Positions 8,636-16,869 of a DNA stretch of 42,146 bases are shown here, piece by piece; position 1 is the first letter of the stretch; the number at the start of each line of letters is the position of its first letter. The stretch comes from Collinsella sp. Lineage in GTDB: Bacteria > Actinomycetota > Coriobacteriia > Coriobacteriales > Coriobacteriaceae. The translations under genes and the position numbers were made by a program. The stretch spans positions 29,375-71,520 of the forward strand of contig DXZW01000026.1 of the NCBI GenBank assembly GCA_019419455.1, in the 5' to 3' direction. Below the pieces are notes generated by a model that made no database searches, was not told where the DNA came from, and saw only the letters and a program-made list of their open reading frames with translations.

Positions 8636-10360
8636 CTACGAGCGCAGTGTAATTTTATCGCGCAGCGACTTGAGGTCTTCGGTGACGGTGCGGTCTTCCT
8701 GGATCATCTTCTGGACCTTTTTGTAGCTTGTGCTGACGGTCGAGTGGTTGCGGTTGCCAAATTCGGCGCCCACCGCCGTGGTCGTCATCTCGCACATCTC
8801 GATGGCCAGATAGATGGCAATGTGGCGTGCCTTGGCGATATTGGCGTTGCGACGCGGGCCGATGAGCTCCTCGTGCGTCACGCCGTACTGCTCTTCGATG
8901 ACGGACTGAACCGTCTGGACGTTGATCTTTTTGGCCGATGTGTCGAAGTACTGGCTGGCGATGGCGTCGATATCGTCAAAGGTGAGCTCCCCGCCCTCGC
9001 GCTCGCGGTCGCCCGCCTCGCCGGCGCAGCGCTCGCAAAAGCTCTCGAGTTCGCGGATGTTGGTGCCCGAGACCTCGGCCATGTGTTTAAAGTGCTCGTC
9101 GGTCAGGTGCCCGCTGTCGCCCCCATAGGCCGCCAGCAGCGAGTCGTCGCCTGCCTCGGGAGCGGCGACGATGGTGTTCTCGTAATAGCGCTGCAAGATC
9201 TTGTATTTCATCTCGTAGCTGGGCTCTGCGACCAAGCAGAGCATGCCGGCGTTGAAGCGGCTGGTCAGACGCTCGTCCATGCTCAGGTCCTTGGGGGCGC
9301 GGTCTGCCGCGATGACGACCTTCTTGTTGTTGCGGATGAACTCGTCCATGAGCTGGAAAAAGTAGTCCACGCTCGCGCGCTTGCCGATGATGTTTTGGAT
9401 GTCATCGATGATGAGCACGTCCACGCCGTGGTATGCCTGCATGATAGGGGCGTTGCTCTTCTTTTGGCGGTCGAACTCGGTCATCAGGTCGTCCAGATAT
9501 GCTTGGGAGTTGGCATACTTGACCTTGATCTCGGGCGACTTCTCGGCGAGCTCGTTTTTGATGGCAAGCAGCAGGTGCGTCTTGCCCAGGCCCGATTTGC
9601 CGTAGATGAACAGTGATGTGCACGTGCCGCGCTCGTCCGCGAGGGCGGCAAACTTGAGTGCCGAGCGATAGGCATGGCTGTTCTCGGGGCCGTAGACAAA
9701 GTTCTCAAAGGTAAATTTTGAGTTCGCGGCGAGTGGGGCTCCATCCGTATTCTGCTCGGCCGGCACGGTCGGTGCTGGCATGGGTGAAGCGGGGGTCGCG
9801 GCTTTCGTGGACTTGGTCGGCGCTCCGCCCTTCATCTGGTTCATCATGCGACGAAAATCATCGGCCGAGAGCGTGTTCTTGATTGCAATGCCCGAATCCG
9901 CGCCCGCCGCTGCGTCATGAGCGATGGGCATGTGCGTGACGGGTGCGTTCGTTGACGTCGCAGCGGCGGTCGGCAACGGTGCCATGGTTTCGCGGGAAAC
10001 ATCGCTGTGCTGGTGCTCGATTGTCGGCACGTCGCCTGCGGAGGCTGGCGCCGCCGGGGAAGCAGCGGGAGCCGTGGCGGGCACCGTCGCGGCAGCAGAT
10101 TCGGCCGTTGCGCCTTGCGGTGCCACGATGTCGAGCGCGATCGGAGCAAAGGCGATTTCTTCCAGATAGGCCTCAATAGTCGGCTGATGCTTTTTGAGCT
10201 GCGCGATGGCAAAGCGCGAGGGGGCCTCGATCGTGAGCGTATCTTCGGTCAGGCTTATGGCGCGCGATTGCCCCAGCATGTTGATGAGGCGTGCATCTTG
10301 GCCGTCGCGCTGGCAAAAGGCGATGGCATCCCCCAGGATGATGCTTGCTTCCTCGTCCAC
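8636..10360 (-). CDS. dnaA: chromosomal replication initiator DnaA
   Basis: DnaA binds DnaA boxes and opens oriC. It has 574 residues from a GTG start (GGGAGA upstream). Domain I spans about 1-75; an Ala/Pro/Thr-rich linker of about 130 residues (80-212) is longer than in most DnaA; the AAA+ domain starts at KFTFENFVYG with Walker A GKSGLGKT (254-261) and Walker B LIIDD (316-320). Domain IV has the DNA-binding signature ARHIAIYLAIEM and GNRNHSTVSTSYKKV. Only 15 nt separate it from the upstream ATPase gene, so the two probably share a transcript. Confidence 0.98.
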   Translation of the reverse strand: MDEEASIILGDAIAFCQRDGQDARLINMLGQSRAISLTEDTLTIEAPSRFAIAQLKKHQPTIEAYLEEIAFAPIALDIVAPQGATAESAAATVPATAPAASPAAPASAGDVPTIEHQHSDVSRETMAPLPTAAATSTNAPVTHMPIAHDAAAGADSGIAIKNTLSADDFRRMMNQMKGGAPTKSTKAATPASPMPAPTVPAEQNTDGAPLAANSKFTFENFVYGPENSHAYRSALKFAALADERGTCTSLFIYGKSGLGKTHLLLAIKNELAEKSPEIKVKYANSQAYLDDLMTEFDRQKKSNAPIMQAYHGVDVLIIDDIQNIIGKRASVDYFFQLMDEFIRNNKKVVIAADRAPKDLSMDERLTSRFNAGMLCLVAEPSYEMKYKILQRYYENTIVAAPEAGDDSLLAAYGGDSGHLTDEHFKHMAEVSGTNIRELESFCERCAGEAGDREREGGELTFDDIDAIASQYFDTSAKKINVQTVQSVIEEQYGVTHEELIGPRRNANIAKARHIAIYLAIEMCEMTTTAVGAEFGNRNHSTVSTSYKKVQKMIQEDRTVTEDLKSLRDKITLRS

Positions 10361-10375
10361 TGTCTCTCCCGTTCT

Positions 10376-11728
10376 TTAGCTCTGAGCTCGCACGCGAGCG
10401 GCGCCGAGTTCGGTCAGATGGTATTTCTGGCCATGCTTGATGACCAAGCCGGCCTGCGCCAAGTCATTGAGCGTGCGTGACCAAGTGGGGGCCGAGTTTC
10501 CAAACGCCCTCGCCAGATCGGTTGCACCGCACGCTTGATTTTGCGCCAGATAGCCCAGCGCGGCGTTGCCGCGATCGCTTACGAACACGTCCGGCTGTGG
10601 CTGCGCATACTGATTTGCTGCATTAGGATACATCATTTGAGCTGCTGATTGTTGAGAACTCTGCATCGGCGGCATTTGCTGTTGAAAACTTTGGGGCCAC
10701 TGTTGGTAAGGCTGCGGAGTCATCTGCTGGGCCCAGGGGTTGTACTGCTGCTGCGGCATCTGCTGGTACGGCTGCTGATATCCCTGCTGGTACTGCTGTG
10801 GGAACTGCTGGCCATACCCCAGTGGCGGCATCTGCTGATATGGATATCCCTGTTGGTACGGCTGATATCCCATTTGCTGGCCACCCGGTGCCCCCGTCGC
10901 CTGCTGCATTGCTGCTGCATCCTGATCCGCCAGCGGCATGGCCTCTGGCACGTTTGGCGGCATCGACATCGACGCCGCCTGGGACTCTTGTGTAGGAAGC
11001 ATTCCGGGCTGCTGCATCTGTCCCACGGGGGGCTGCATCTGTTGCGTTGCCATGGGCTGCTGCGCAAAAGCTCCCGGCAGGGGATATGCGGGCTGCTCCG
11101 TCTCGGGCCGCACGGCAGCACCGCGCCCGCCGGCACGCTCTATTTCCTGCACGCGTTTAGGGTCCAGGCTTACCGTAACCACGGTGCCGTTGCCCATGTT
11201 GTCCTCGATGGACACGGCCCCGCCGGCGTTTTCCAAATATTCCTGCACCATGGGAAACCCTGCTCCGGTTCCACGGATATAGCGCTTCATCTTGCTGTTT
11301 GCGCTGGTAACGCCAAAGTCGAAAGCACGCTCCTTGTCGTCGATGCCGGGTCCTTGATCAGCAAAGCGGATGGTGTCTCCGCCGTCCAGAATCGAGATGA
11401 TGGGCTCGGCAAAGTGCGCGTGGATAAAGTTTTCGACAATCTCGCGGATGACCATGAGCGAGATATGGCCACCTTGTTCTTTCATGCACTGGTAGACGGT
11501 GTTGGTCGTCTCTTCCAAATACGTGCGGACATCTTGCGGATCAATGACGATCACACGCGGTGTCGACAGCATGTCGTCATAGACGGCGATGCGCGCGGCG
11601 TACATGGCTTTTGGCGCCTGCGCGGTCGTCTGCTCGCCTTCCTTACGCTCTTCGCGCACGCCGGTGATGTGCTCGTTGTCGGGTGCCGGGTCTCCGGAAT
11701 CGACCATGGTGTAAAAGTCGTCAGACAT
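10376..11728 (-). CDS. GHKL ATPase with Gln-rich linker and winged helix, leading the dnaA operon
   Basis: This 450-residue protein has three parts. Residues about 60-190 form a GHKL/HATPase domain: N-box REIVENFIHAH (95-105), G1 box ADQGPGID (123-130), G2 box RGTGAGFPMV (152-161). There is no His-phosphoacceptor domain and no membrane segment, so it resembles anti-sigma kinases or orphan ATPase modules more than a sensor kinase. Residues about 200-380 are extremely rich in Gln, Pro, Met and Tyr (QQPYQQMPQQQYNPW). Residues about 383-450 look like a winged helix that could bind DNA (ATDLARAFGNSAPTWSRTLNDL). It lies between the origin and dnaA, 15 nt ahead of dnaA. I recognise the domains, not the function; a role in origin or dnaA control is inference from place. 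Confidence 0.85.
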   Translation of the reverse strand: MSDDFYTMVDSGDPAPDNEHITGVREERKEGEQTTAQAPKAMYAARIAVYDDMLSTPRVIVIDPQDVRTYLEETTNTVYQCMKEQGGHISLMVIREIVENFIHAHFAEPIISILDGGDTIRFADQGPGIDDKERAFDFGVTSANSKMKRYIRGTGAGFPMVQEYLENAGGAVSIEDNMGNGTVVTVSLDPKRVQEIERAGGRGAAVRPETEQPAYPLPGAFAQQPMATQQMQPPVGQMQQPGMLPTQESQAASMSMPPNVPEAMPLADQDAAAMQQATGAPGGQQMGYQPYQQGYPYQQMPPLGYGQQFPQQYQQGYQQPYQQMPQQQYNPWAQQMTPQPYQQWPQSFQQQMPPMQSSQQSAAQMMYPNAANQYAQPQPDVFVSDRGNAALGYLAQNQACGATDLARAFGNSAPTWSRTLNDLAQAGLVIKHGQKYHLTELGAARVRAQS

Positions 11729-12073
11729 GCCGCTCGCAATCTTTCAAAAGGTTTCGAACAAATAGTAGCTCACCGTGCAATGTTTCTCATCTTTTGACAA
11801 CTTTTCAAAACCTGTTGAAAACTTTGGAAAACGGACGAAAAGTTCTCAACATTGCCAACATGACCTGTTGAAAACTCGATGAAATATCGTGAAAAGTTGC
11901 CATGCACCGCTAAATCGAGCTCGGCTTATGGGGGAACCGTGTGAACTGCGCAACCTTTTACCTTTGATTTCTTGACATTTGAACATTGATTTCCCTACAA
12001 TCTTCAAGCTCACGTGTCTATATCTGCGTCCGCGCCCCCGCGGACACTCGAAATGCAGCAGGAGGAACTTAAG
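11729..12073. other. oriC: candidate oriC
   Basis: This 345-nt non-coding, A/T-rich gap lies between divergent gene sets, with dnaA side leftward and rpmH rightward. It has two direct copies of CCTGTTGAAAACT (11811-11823 and 11864-11876, 53 bp apart) and related pieces: CTTTTCAAAA at 11801, AGTTCTCAACA at 11841, GTGAAAAGTTG near 11890. TTTTCAACA differs from the textbook DnaA box TTATCCACA at several positions, so these are candidate lineage-specific sites. The right end contains the rpmH promoter. Placement follows the common dnaA-rpmH origin arrangement. Confidence 0.7.
11972..12001 (+). promoter_or_regulatory. rpmH operon promoter
   Basis: A perfect -35 TTGACA (11972-11977), 18-nt spacer and -10 TACAAT (11996-12001) point rightward into rpmH. 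A leader of about 65 nt precedes the start codon. Confidence 0.85.
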
Positions 12074-12208
12074 ATGAAGCGTACGTATCAGCCTAATAAG
12101 CGTAAGCGTGCCAAGACCCATGGCTTCCGTGCCCGTATGGCCACTAAGGGTGGTCGTGCCGTGCTCGCCCGTCGTCGCGCCAAGGGCCGCAAGCGTCTCA
12201 CTGTCTAG
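12074..12208 (+). CDS. rpmH: 50S ribosomal protein L34
   Basis: This 44-residue, strongly basic protein begins MKRTYQPNKRKRAKTHGFR and ends GRKRLTV, the full L34 pattern. The ATG at 12074 has AGGAGG about 8 nt upstream; a longer in-frame start at 12014 would extend into the leader and is not supported. It is first in rpmH-rnpA-yidD-yidC-jag. Confidence 0.98.
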   Translation: MKRTYQPNKRKRAKTHGFRARMATKGGRAVLARRRAKGRKRLTV

Positions 12209-12228
12209 CAGCGATACACACATCTCGC

Positions 12229-12567
12229 ATGAAGACTATTAAGTCTCGGCAAGATTTCGAGCATGTGTTCAGTCAGGGGCGTCGTTTCAATCACCCTCTG
12301 ATTCGAATGACCATATGTGAATCGGTTGGCGAAGGCGACTCCGGAAGGGTCGCCTTCGTTGGTGCTAAACGGCTCGGTTGTGCTGTCGTGCGCAACCGTT
12401 CTAAGCGTGTGATGCGCGAGGCCGCCCGCAGCTGTGGATTTCCCGTTGCGGGTTATGACATCATCTTGTTCGCAACTCCCAAGACGAGGGTTTCCTCGCC
12501 GCAGGAGATGGACAATGCATTGCGTTCGCTTATGAAACGCGCCGGCGTTGCCGGGGAGGAGCGATGA
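12229..12567 (+). CDS. rnpA: ribonuclease P protein component
   Basis: This is the protein subunit of RNase P, which with the RNA subunit matures tRNA 5' ends. It has 112 residues with the family signature RNRSKRVMREAAR and an early SRQDFEHVFSQGRRF. It overlaps yidD by 4 nt (ATGA), suggesting coupled translation. Confidence 0.97.
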   Translation: MKTIKSRQDFEHVFSQGRRFNHPLIRMTICESVGEGDSGRVAFVGAKRLGCAVVRNRSKRVMREAARSCGFPVAGYDIILFATPKTRVSSPQEMDNALRSLMKRAGVAGEER

Positions 12568-12788
12568 GCAATCACGTTTTGCGACGTGTTGCCATCGCTC
12601 CTATTCGCATATATCAACAGGTTGTTTCGCCCTTATTGCCTGACGCCTGCATTTATTACCCAACGTGCTCGCAATACGCCGTCCAGGCGATTGAGAAGTA
12701 CGGTGTTTTGAGAGGCTGCTGGCTTGCCGTGAGGCGCATCGCTCGCTGCAATCCCCTGCACGTCGGCGGTTATGACCCTGTGCCCTAG
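12564..12788 (+). CDS. yidD: membrane protein insertion efficiency factor YidD
   Basis: This 74-residue protein has the YidD pattern: an amphipathic N-terminus, then YYPTCSQYAVQAIEKYG and CNPLHVGGYDPVP at the end. YidD assists YidC-dependent membrane insertion. It lies between rnpA (4-nt overlap) and yidC, its usual place. Confidence 0.97.
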   Translation: MSNHVLRRVAIAPIRIYQQVVSPLLPDACIYYPTCSQYAVQAIEKYGVLRGCWLAVRRIARCNPLHVGGYDPVP

Positions 12789-12817
12789 CGGGCACTCGCT
12801 ATCGGAGGAAAACTTAC

Positions 12818-13588
12818 ATGTGGGATTGGATCGTTAACATCCTTTTCGAGCTGCTCAAGCTCATCCAGACCTTTGCGGTCGACTGGGGCCTGTCCATCAT
12901 CATCCTGGTGGTCATCATCCGTCTGCTGCTGACGCCGCTTATGCTCAAGTCGACTAAGTCGACGGCACGCATGCAGGTGCTGCAGCCCAAGATGCTCGAG
13001 ATCCAGGAGCGCTATGCCGACGATCCCCAGCGTCAGGCCGAGGAAATGCAGAAGTTCTACAGCGAGAACAAGTTCAACCCGATGGCTGGTTGTCTGCCGC
13101 TGTTGATTCAGATGCCTGTCCTGTTCGCCCTATTTACGCTGCTGCGTAACCTGCCGGACTACTTTAACGACGGCACGTTCTCGTTCTTTAATATTCTGCC
13201 CGACCTGACCACCACGCCGAGTGCCTCCTTTGCCGATGGCTTTATGGTCGCGCTGCCTGCGCTGGTCTGCTTGACCCTGTTCGCTGTCCTGACCCTGATT
13301 CCGCAGCTCTATATGTCGCGCAACCAGACCGGCCAGCAGGCTCAGAGCATGCGTATGATGGCCGTTGTCATGACGGTCATGATGCTTTGGATGGGCTGGA
13401 GCCTTCCCGTTGGTGTTCTGCTGTTCTACGACGTCTCGTCTGCTTGGCAGGTTATCCAGCAGATTTTTGTGACGCAGAAGGTCATCGACAAGGCGAAGGC
13501 CGATGAGGAGGAGCGCCTTAAGAACGCGCCGCTGCAGGTTGAGGTCACTCGTCGCGAGAAGAAGCCGCGCCCGCACAAGAAGAAGTAG
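12818..13588 (+). CDS. yidC: membrane protein insertase YidC/Oxa1
   Basis: This is the insertase for membrane proteins, 256 residues, the short Gram-positive form without the large outer domain. The conserved groove Arg appears as Arg35 in IIRLLLTPLMLKS. Hydrophobic segments lie near 22-42, 88-110, 140-165 and 185-215, with a coiled cytoplasmic hairpin (MLEIQERYADDPQRQAEEMQKFY) between the first two. No lipobox is present. The tail is Lys/Arg-rich (RREKKPRPHKKK), which may help ribosome contact. GGAGG precedes the start. Confidence 0.96.
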   Translation: MWDWIVNILFELLKLIQTFAVDWGLSIIILVVIIRLLLTPLMLKSTKSTARMQVLQPKMLEIQERYADDPQRQAEEMQKFYSENKFNPMAGCLPLLIQMPVLFALFTLLRNLPDYFNDGTFSFFNILPDLTTTPSASFADGFMVALPALVCLTLFAVLTLIPQLYMSRNQTGQQAQSMRMMAVVMTVMMLWMGWSLPVGVLLFYDVSSAWQVIQQIFVTQKVIDKAKADEEERLKNAPLQVEVTRREKKPRPHKKK

Positions 13589-13605
13589 CGGGATATCAAT
13601 CTTAT

Positions 13606-13618
13606 TTAGGTACCTAAC
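13606..13618. promoter_or_regulatory. TTAGGTACCTAA palindrome, copy 1
   Basis: This 12-bp perfect palindrome follows yidC and precedes jag. The same 13-mer TTAGGTACCTAAC occurs at 17110-17122 after the parAB operon. It may be an operator or a coincidence; no function is shown. Confidence 0.3.
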
Positions 13619-13632
13619 TTTTGGAGTACGTT

Positions 13633-14202
13633 ATGTCTGAAGAGATCATCGAGGATATGCTTGAGGAGGTTGCCCCGCAGGTCGCGGGCGATTATCCCGA
13701 GATTGCACAGCGCTACAAGGCCGGTGAAGAGCTGACCGACGAGGAGCTCGACACCATTGCCGATCTCGCGATTTCCATCCTGCGTTCCATCCTTTCGCAC
13801 TTCGATGCCGCCAACTCTCCTATCGATGAGTATGAGGGCGACGAGGGTGAGCTGATTCTGGATGTAACTGCTCCCGACCTTGCTGTTCTCATTGGCCGTC
13901 ATGGTCGCACCCTTGATGCCCTTCAGGTTATGTTCTCTTTGCTAGTGAGCCGCAAGCTTGGCTTTAGGTATCCGGTTGTAGTGGACGTCGAGGGATACAA
14001 GAGCCGCCGTCAGGACAAGGTTGCCTCCATGGCTCAGTCTGCAGCCGAGCGTGCCATCCGCACTCATAAGAGTGTTTCGCTTCCGCCCATGAATGCCTAC
14101 GAGCGCCGACTGGTTCATATTGCACTTCGTGGCAATGACGCCGTCGATACTCATTCTGAGGGTTCTGACCCCGATCGCCATGTGGTGATTGTTGCTCGAT
14201 AA
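13633..14202 (+). CDS. jag: KH-R3H RNA-binding protein Jag/KhpB
   Basis: This RNA-binding protein has 189 residues from the ATG at 13633, with TTGGAG 7 nt upstream; a TTG at 13621 is that ribosome site rather than a start. The KH domain has the GxxG loop GRHG at 88-91 (LIGRHGRTLDALQ). A C-terminal R3H domain has ERRLVHIAL. The Jag_N domain of Firmicutes is replaced by an acidic stretch (EDMLEEVAPQ). It is the last gene before a strong terminator. Confidence 0.95.
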   Translation: MSEEIIEDMLEEVAPQVAGDYPEIAQRYKAGEELTDEELDTIADLAISILRSILSHFDAANSPIDEYEGDEGELILDVTAPDLAVLIGRHGRTLDALQVMFSLLVSRKLGFRYPVVVDVEGYKSRRQDKVASMAQSAAERAIRTHKSVSLPPMNAYERRLVHIALRGNDAVDTHSEGSDPDRHVVIVAR

Positions 14203-14220
14203 TCTACTCGAGCTTATGCT

Positions 14221-14252
14221 AAGGGGACGTGGTTTCCACGTCCCCTTTTTTT
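14221..14252 (+). terminator. terminator of the rpmH-jag operon
   Basis: A perfect 10-bp GC-rich stem GGGGACGTGG/CCACGTCCCC (14223-14232 with 14236-14245) has a 3-nt loop and is followed by seven T. Confidence 0.95.
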
Positions 14253-14298
14253 GTCAAAAGTTCTCGATACACTGATTTTTGTCAGAAAGGAGCTTTCG

Positions 14299-15036
14299 TT
14301 GTTAGTACTTACTGATCAGCAAGCTGACGAGATGTTGACTCGTCTAACTTCCTATTGCAAAGAGTATTCCTTGAGCGTATCTGATGTTGAGATGAGGAAT
14401 TGTATTCAGCATTTGGATTTGGTTCTGGAAACAAATAAGACAACTAATCTCACCCGTATTCTTAACGTTGAAGATGCTGCGGTACTTCATATCCTCGACT
14501 CACTTGTTTTGCTCCCCTATATCAATAAGGCTCCTGAGGGAGCTTTGCTCGATATGGGGACAGGTGCGGGCTTCCCTGGTATTCCGTTAACCATAACCAC
14601 GCATCGTAAAGCTACTTATATTGACTCTGTTGGTAAGAAGGTTGATGCCGTCAATTCTTTTGTTCATGCTCTTGGGTTGAAACATGCTCATGCGGTCCCT
14701 GATCGTCTTGAAGAATATGCTCGAAGCCATAAGAAGCAGTTCTCTGTCGTAACTGCCCGCGCACTGGCTCCTCTACCGATTCTTGTTGAGTATGCAGCTC
14801 CGTTCCTCAAGGATGGAGGGCTATTTGTTATCACCAAGGGCAATCCTTCGGATGAGGAGCTTGCTTCTGGCATGTCAGCAGCTAAGATTTGTGGCTTCAC
14901 TTTGCTTCTGAATGACGCAATCGATTTGCCTGAGGGCTTGGGCCACAGGGAGTTCATTGTTCTTAAGAAGAGTCATCCAGCATCTGTTTCATTGCCTCGT
15001 GCAAATGGCATGGCAAAGAAGAATCCGCTTGCCTAG
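14299..15036 (+). CDS. rsmG: 16S rRNA (guanine527-N7)-methyltransferase
   Basis: This SAM-dependent methyltransferase modifies G527 of 16S rRNA. I place the start at TTG 14299 because AAAGGAG lies 6 nt upstream; an upstream TTG at 14251 falls in the T-run of the preceding terminator. That gives 245 residues. The SAM site is LLDMGTGAGFPGIP, and TNLTRI and VTARALAPLPILVEY are typical. Codon use is clearly more A/T-rich than in yidC or gyrA. It ends one base before the first parS. Confidence 0.95.
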   Translation: MLVLTDQQADEMLTRLTSYCKEYSLSVSDVEMRNCIQHLDLVLETNKTTNLTRILNVEDAAVLHILDSLVLLPYINKAPEGALLDMGTGAGFPGIPLTITTHRKATYIDSVGKKVDAVNSFVHALGLKHAHAVPDRLEEYARSHKKQFSVVTARALAPLPILVEYAAPFLKDGGLFVITKGNPSDEELASGMSAAKICGFTLLLNDAIDLPEGLGHREFIVLKKSHPASVSLPRANGMAKKNPLA

Positions 15037-15037
15037 A

Positions 15038-15053
15038 TGTTTCACGTGAAACA
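15038..15053. promoter_or_regulatory. parS: parS site 1
   Basis: Perfect TGTTTCACGTGAAACA, the ParB binding palindrome, immediately after the rsmG stop. Confidence 0.95.
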
Positions 15054-15076
15054 TAATGGATACTAACAACTTGCAG

Positions 15077-15092
15077 TGTTTCACGTGAAACA
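15077..15092. promoter_or_regulatory. parS: parS site 2
   Basis: Perfect TGTTTCACGTGAAACA, starting 39 bp after site 1. Confidence 0.95.
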
Positions 15093-15115
15093 TGGCAGTT
15101 GATATCGAATCGGAA

Positions 15116-15131
15116 TGTTTCACGTGAAACA
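15116..15131. promoter_or_regulatory. parS: parS site 3
   Basis: Perfect TGTTTCACGTGAAACA, starting 39 bp after site 2 and about 40 bp before the parA start. Confidence 0.95.
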
Positions 15132-15170
15132 TCCTCCGTTTGACAGCTTTAATACACACCAGGAGGGACA

Positions 15171-15971
15171 GTGGGATTTCGCGACGTTAAGCGTTCTAAG
15201 AACGCAAAAGACACGCGTATCATTGCAATCATCAATCAAAAAGGCGGCGTCGGTAAGTCAACAACGGCAGTAAACCTTGCAGCAGCACTGGGTGAGCAGG
15301 GTCGTAAGACACTGATTGTCGATTTTGATCCGCAGGGAAACAGTACCAGTGGATTTGGAATTGAAAAAGAAGACCTTGATCACTGCATCTATGATGCATT
15401 GTTGAATGATGTGCCGGCAGAATCGCTTGTTCTTGATACAAATTGCAAAAAGGTATTCGTAATTCCAGCTACGATTCAGCTTGCAGGTGCTGAAATTGAG
15501 CTCGTAAGCGCAATTGCTCGTGAAACCCGCCTCAAAGACTTGCTTGAGCCGATTCAGGACGAGTTCGATTTTATTTTCATTGACTGTCCTCCTTCGCTCG
15601 GCCTGCTTACAATCAATGCCTTGACCGCAGCAGATAGCGTTTTGATTCCAATCCAGTGTGAGTATTACGCACTCGAGGGCGTTACGAAGCTGCTTGAGTC
15701 AATGAAGATGGTCAAATCACGTCTGAACAAGGGCTTAGACACCTATGGCGTGCTTATGACCATGTATGACTCACGTACTTCTTTGTCGAATCAGGTTGTT
15801 GAGGAAGTTCAATCGTACTTTGGTGATAAGGCGTTTAAGACGCTGATTCCCCGTACTGTTAAAATCTCTGAAGCTCCGTCTTTTGGAGAACCGGTAATTA
15901 CCTATGCACCTCAAAATAAGGGTGCAAAAGCGTATATGAACCTTGCAAAAGAGGTGATCAAGCGTGCCTAG
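15171..15971 (+). CDS. parA: chromosome partitioning ATPase ParA/Soj
   Basis: This is the Walker-type ATPase that moves ParB-parS complexes and segregates origins. It has 266 residues from a GTG start with AGGAGGG just upstream (short 3-nt spacing). The deviant Walker A is KGGVGKST (24-31) with the signature Lys; FIDCPPSLGLLTINAL is the Walker B region. The parS cluster lies in its promoter region, so ParB may repress it. It overlaps parB by 8 nt. Confidence 0.97.
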   Translation: MGFRDVKRSKNAKDTRIIAIINQKGGVGKSTTAVNLAAALGEQGRKTLIVDFDPQGNSTSGFGIEKEDLDHCIYDALLNDVPAESLVLDTNCKKVFVIPATIQLAGAEIELVSAIARETRLKDLLEPIQDEFDFIFIDCPPSLGLLTINALTAADSVLIPIQCEYYALEGVTKLLESMKMVKSRLNKGLDTYGVLMTMYDSRTSLSNQVVEEVQSYFGDKAFKTLIPRTVKISEAPSFGEPVITYAPQNKGAKAYMNLAKEVIKRA

Positions 15972-16869
15972 TGCAAAGAAACGCGGTGGATTGGGACGCG
16001 GACTCAATGCTTTGGTCTCAGAGGCTGAGTATGAGACCGGTGGTTCTGCTGCATCTGCTTCAAATACAGCATCTGAAACAAAACTACCGGTTGAGGATAT
16101 CGTTCCCAACCCTAATCAACCGCGAATTCACTTTAATGAAACTGAACTTCGCGAGTTGAGCGAGTCAATCCAAGAACATGGCGTTTTGCAGCCGCTTTTG
16201 GTTCGCAAGCATGGAAACGGCTATGAGATCATCGCTGGTGAGCGTCGTTACCAGGCGTCAAAGCTTGCTGGTCTTGAGGAGCTGCCTGTCATCATTAAAG
16301 ATGTTAATGATGAAGAGATGCTGGCTCTTGCTCTTATCGAAAACCTTCAGCGTTCTGATCTGAATCCCGTCGAAGAGGCTAAGGGCTATCGCCAGCTCAT
16401 TGATGCCAGCGGTATGACCCAGGAGGCATTGTCGAAGGCAGTAAGCAAATCACGCTCTGCAATTACAAATTCGCTGCGCCTTCTCGATCTCCCCGAAGTA
16501 GTTCAGCAGATGATTTTTGAGGGTAAACTTACTGCTGGTCACGCACGTGCGATTCTTGCAGTTCCCTATGAGGATGCTCGAATTCGACTTGCAGAGAAGG
16601 TTGTTGCGGAGGGCCTTTCCGTAAGAGCGACAGAAAATCTTGCTCCATTGTTTTCTGCCGGAGAGACACCTAAGACGCCGCGGCCTGCAACGCCTCAGTC
16701 TTTTAAAAAGGCTGCGCGTGTACTTCGTCAGGTATTTAATACCAATGTGCGCGTGAAAAGCTCGCGTGGAAAGAATAAGATTGAGATTGAGTTTAAAGAC
16801 GAGGAAGAGCTCTCTCGTATTCTTGGTGAAATGATTCAGTTTGATCAAGGAGGCCAAGATGAGGAATAA
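15964..16869 (+). CDS. parB: chromosome partitioning protein ParB/Spo0J
   Basis: This is the parS-binding CTPase clamp, 301 residues from a GTG that overlaps the parA end. The N-terminus KKRGGLGRGLNAL resembles the ParA-stimulating peptide. The CTP site is GERRYQA at 92-98, followed by ENLQRSDLNPVEEA. The helix-turn-helix spans about 150-172 (MTQEALSKAVSKSRSAI). The C-terminal dimer domain is at the end. It overlaps the next small gene by 11 nt. Confidence 0.97.
   Translation: MPSAKKRGGLGRGLNALVSEAEYETGGSAASASNTASETKLPVEDIVPNPNQPRIHFNETELRELSESIQEHGVLQPLLVRKHGNGYEIIAGERRYQASKLAGLEELPVIIKDVNDEEMLALALIENLQRSDLNPVEEAKGYRQLIDASGMTQEALSKAVSKSRSAITNSLRLLDLPEVVQQMIFEGKLTAGHARAILAVPYEDARIRLAEKVVAEGLSVRATENLAPLFSAGETPKTPRPATPQSFKKAARVLRQVFNTNVRVKSSRGKNKIEIEFKDEEELSRILGEMIQFDQGGQDEE

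Noticed and set aside
9987..10000. parS-like GTTTCGCGGGAAAC inside dnaA
   Set aside because: The central CACGTG is changed at two positions and the sequence encodes the DnaA linker; not enough to call a site.
10640..11060. CTG-rich quasi-repeats that could suggest a repeat array or CRISPR
   Set aside because: They are the coding sequence of the Gln/Pro-rich linker, with no fixed unit or spacers. I saw no CRISPR in the window.
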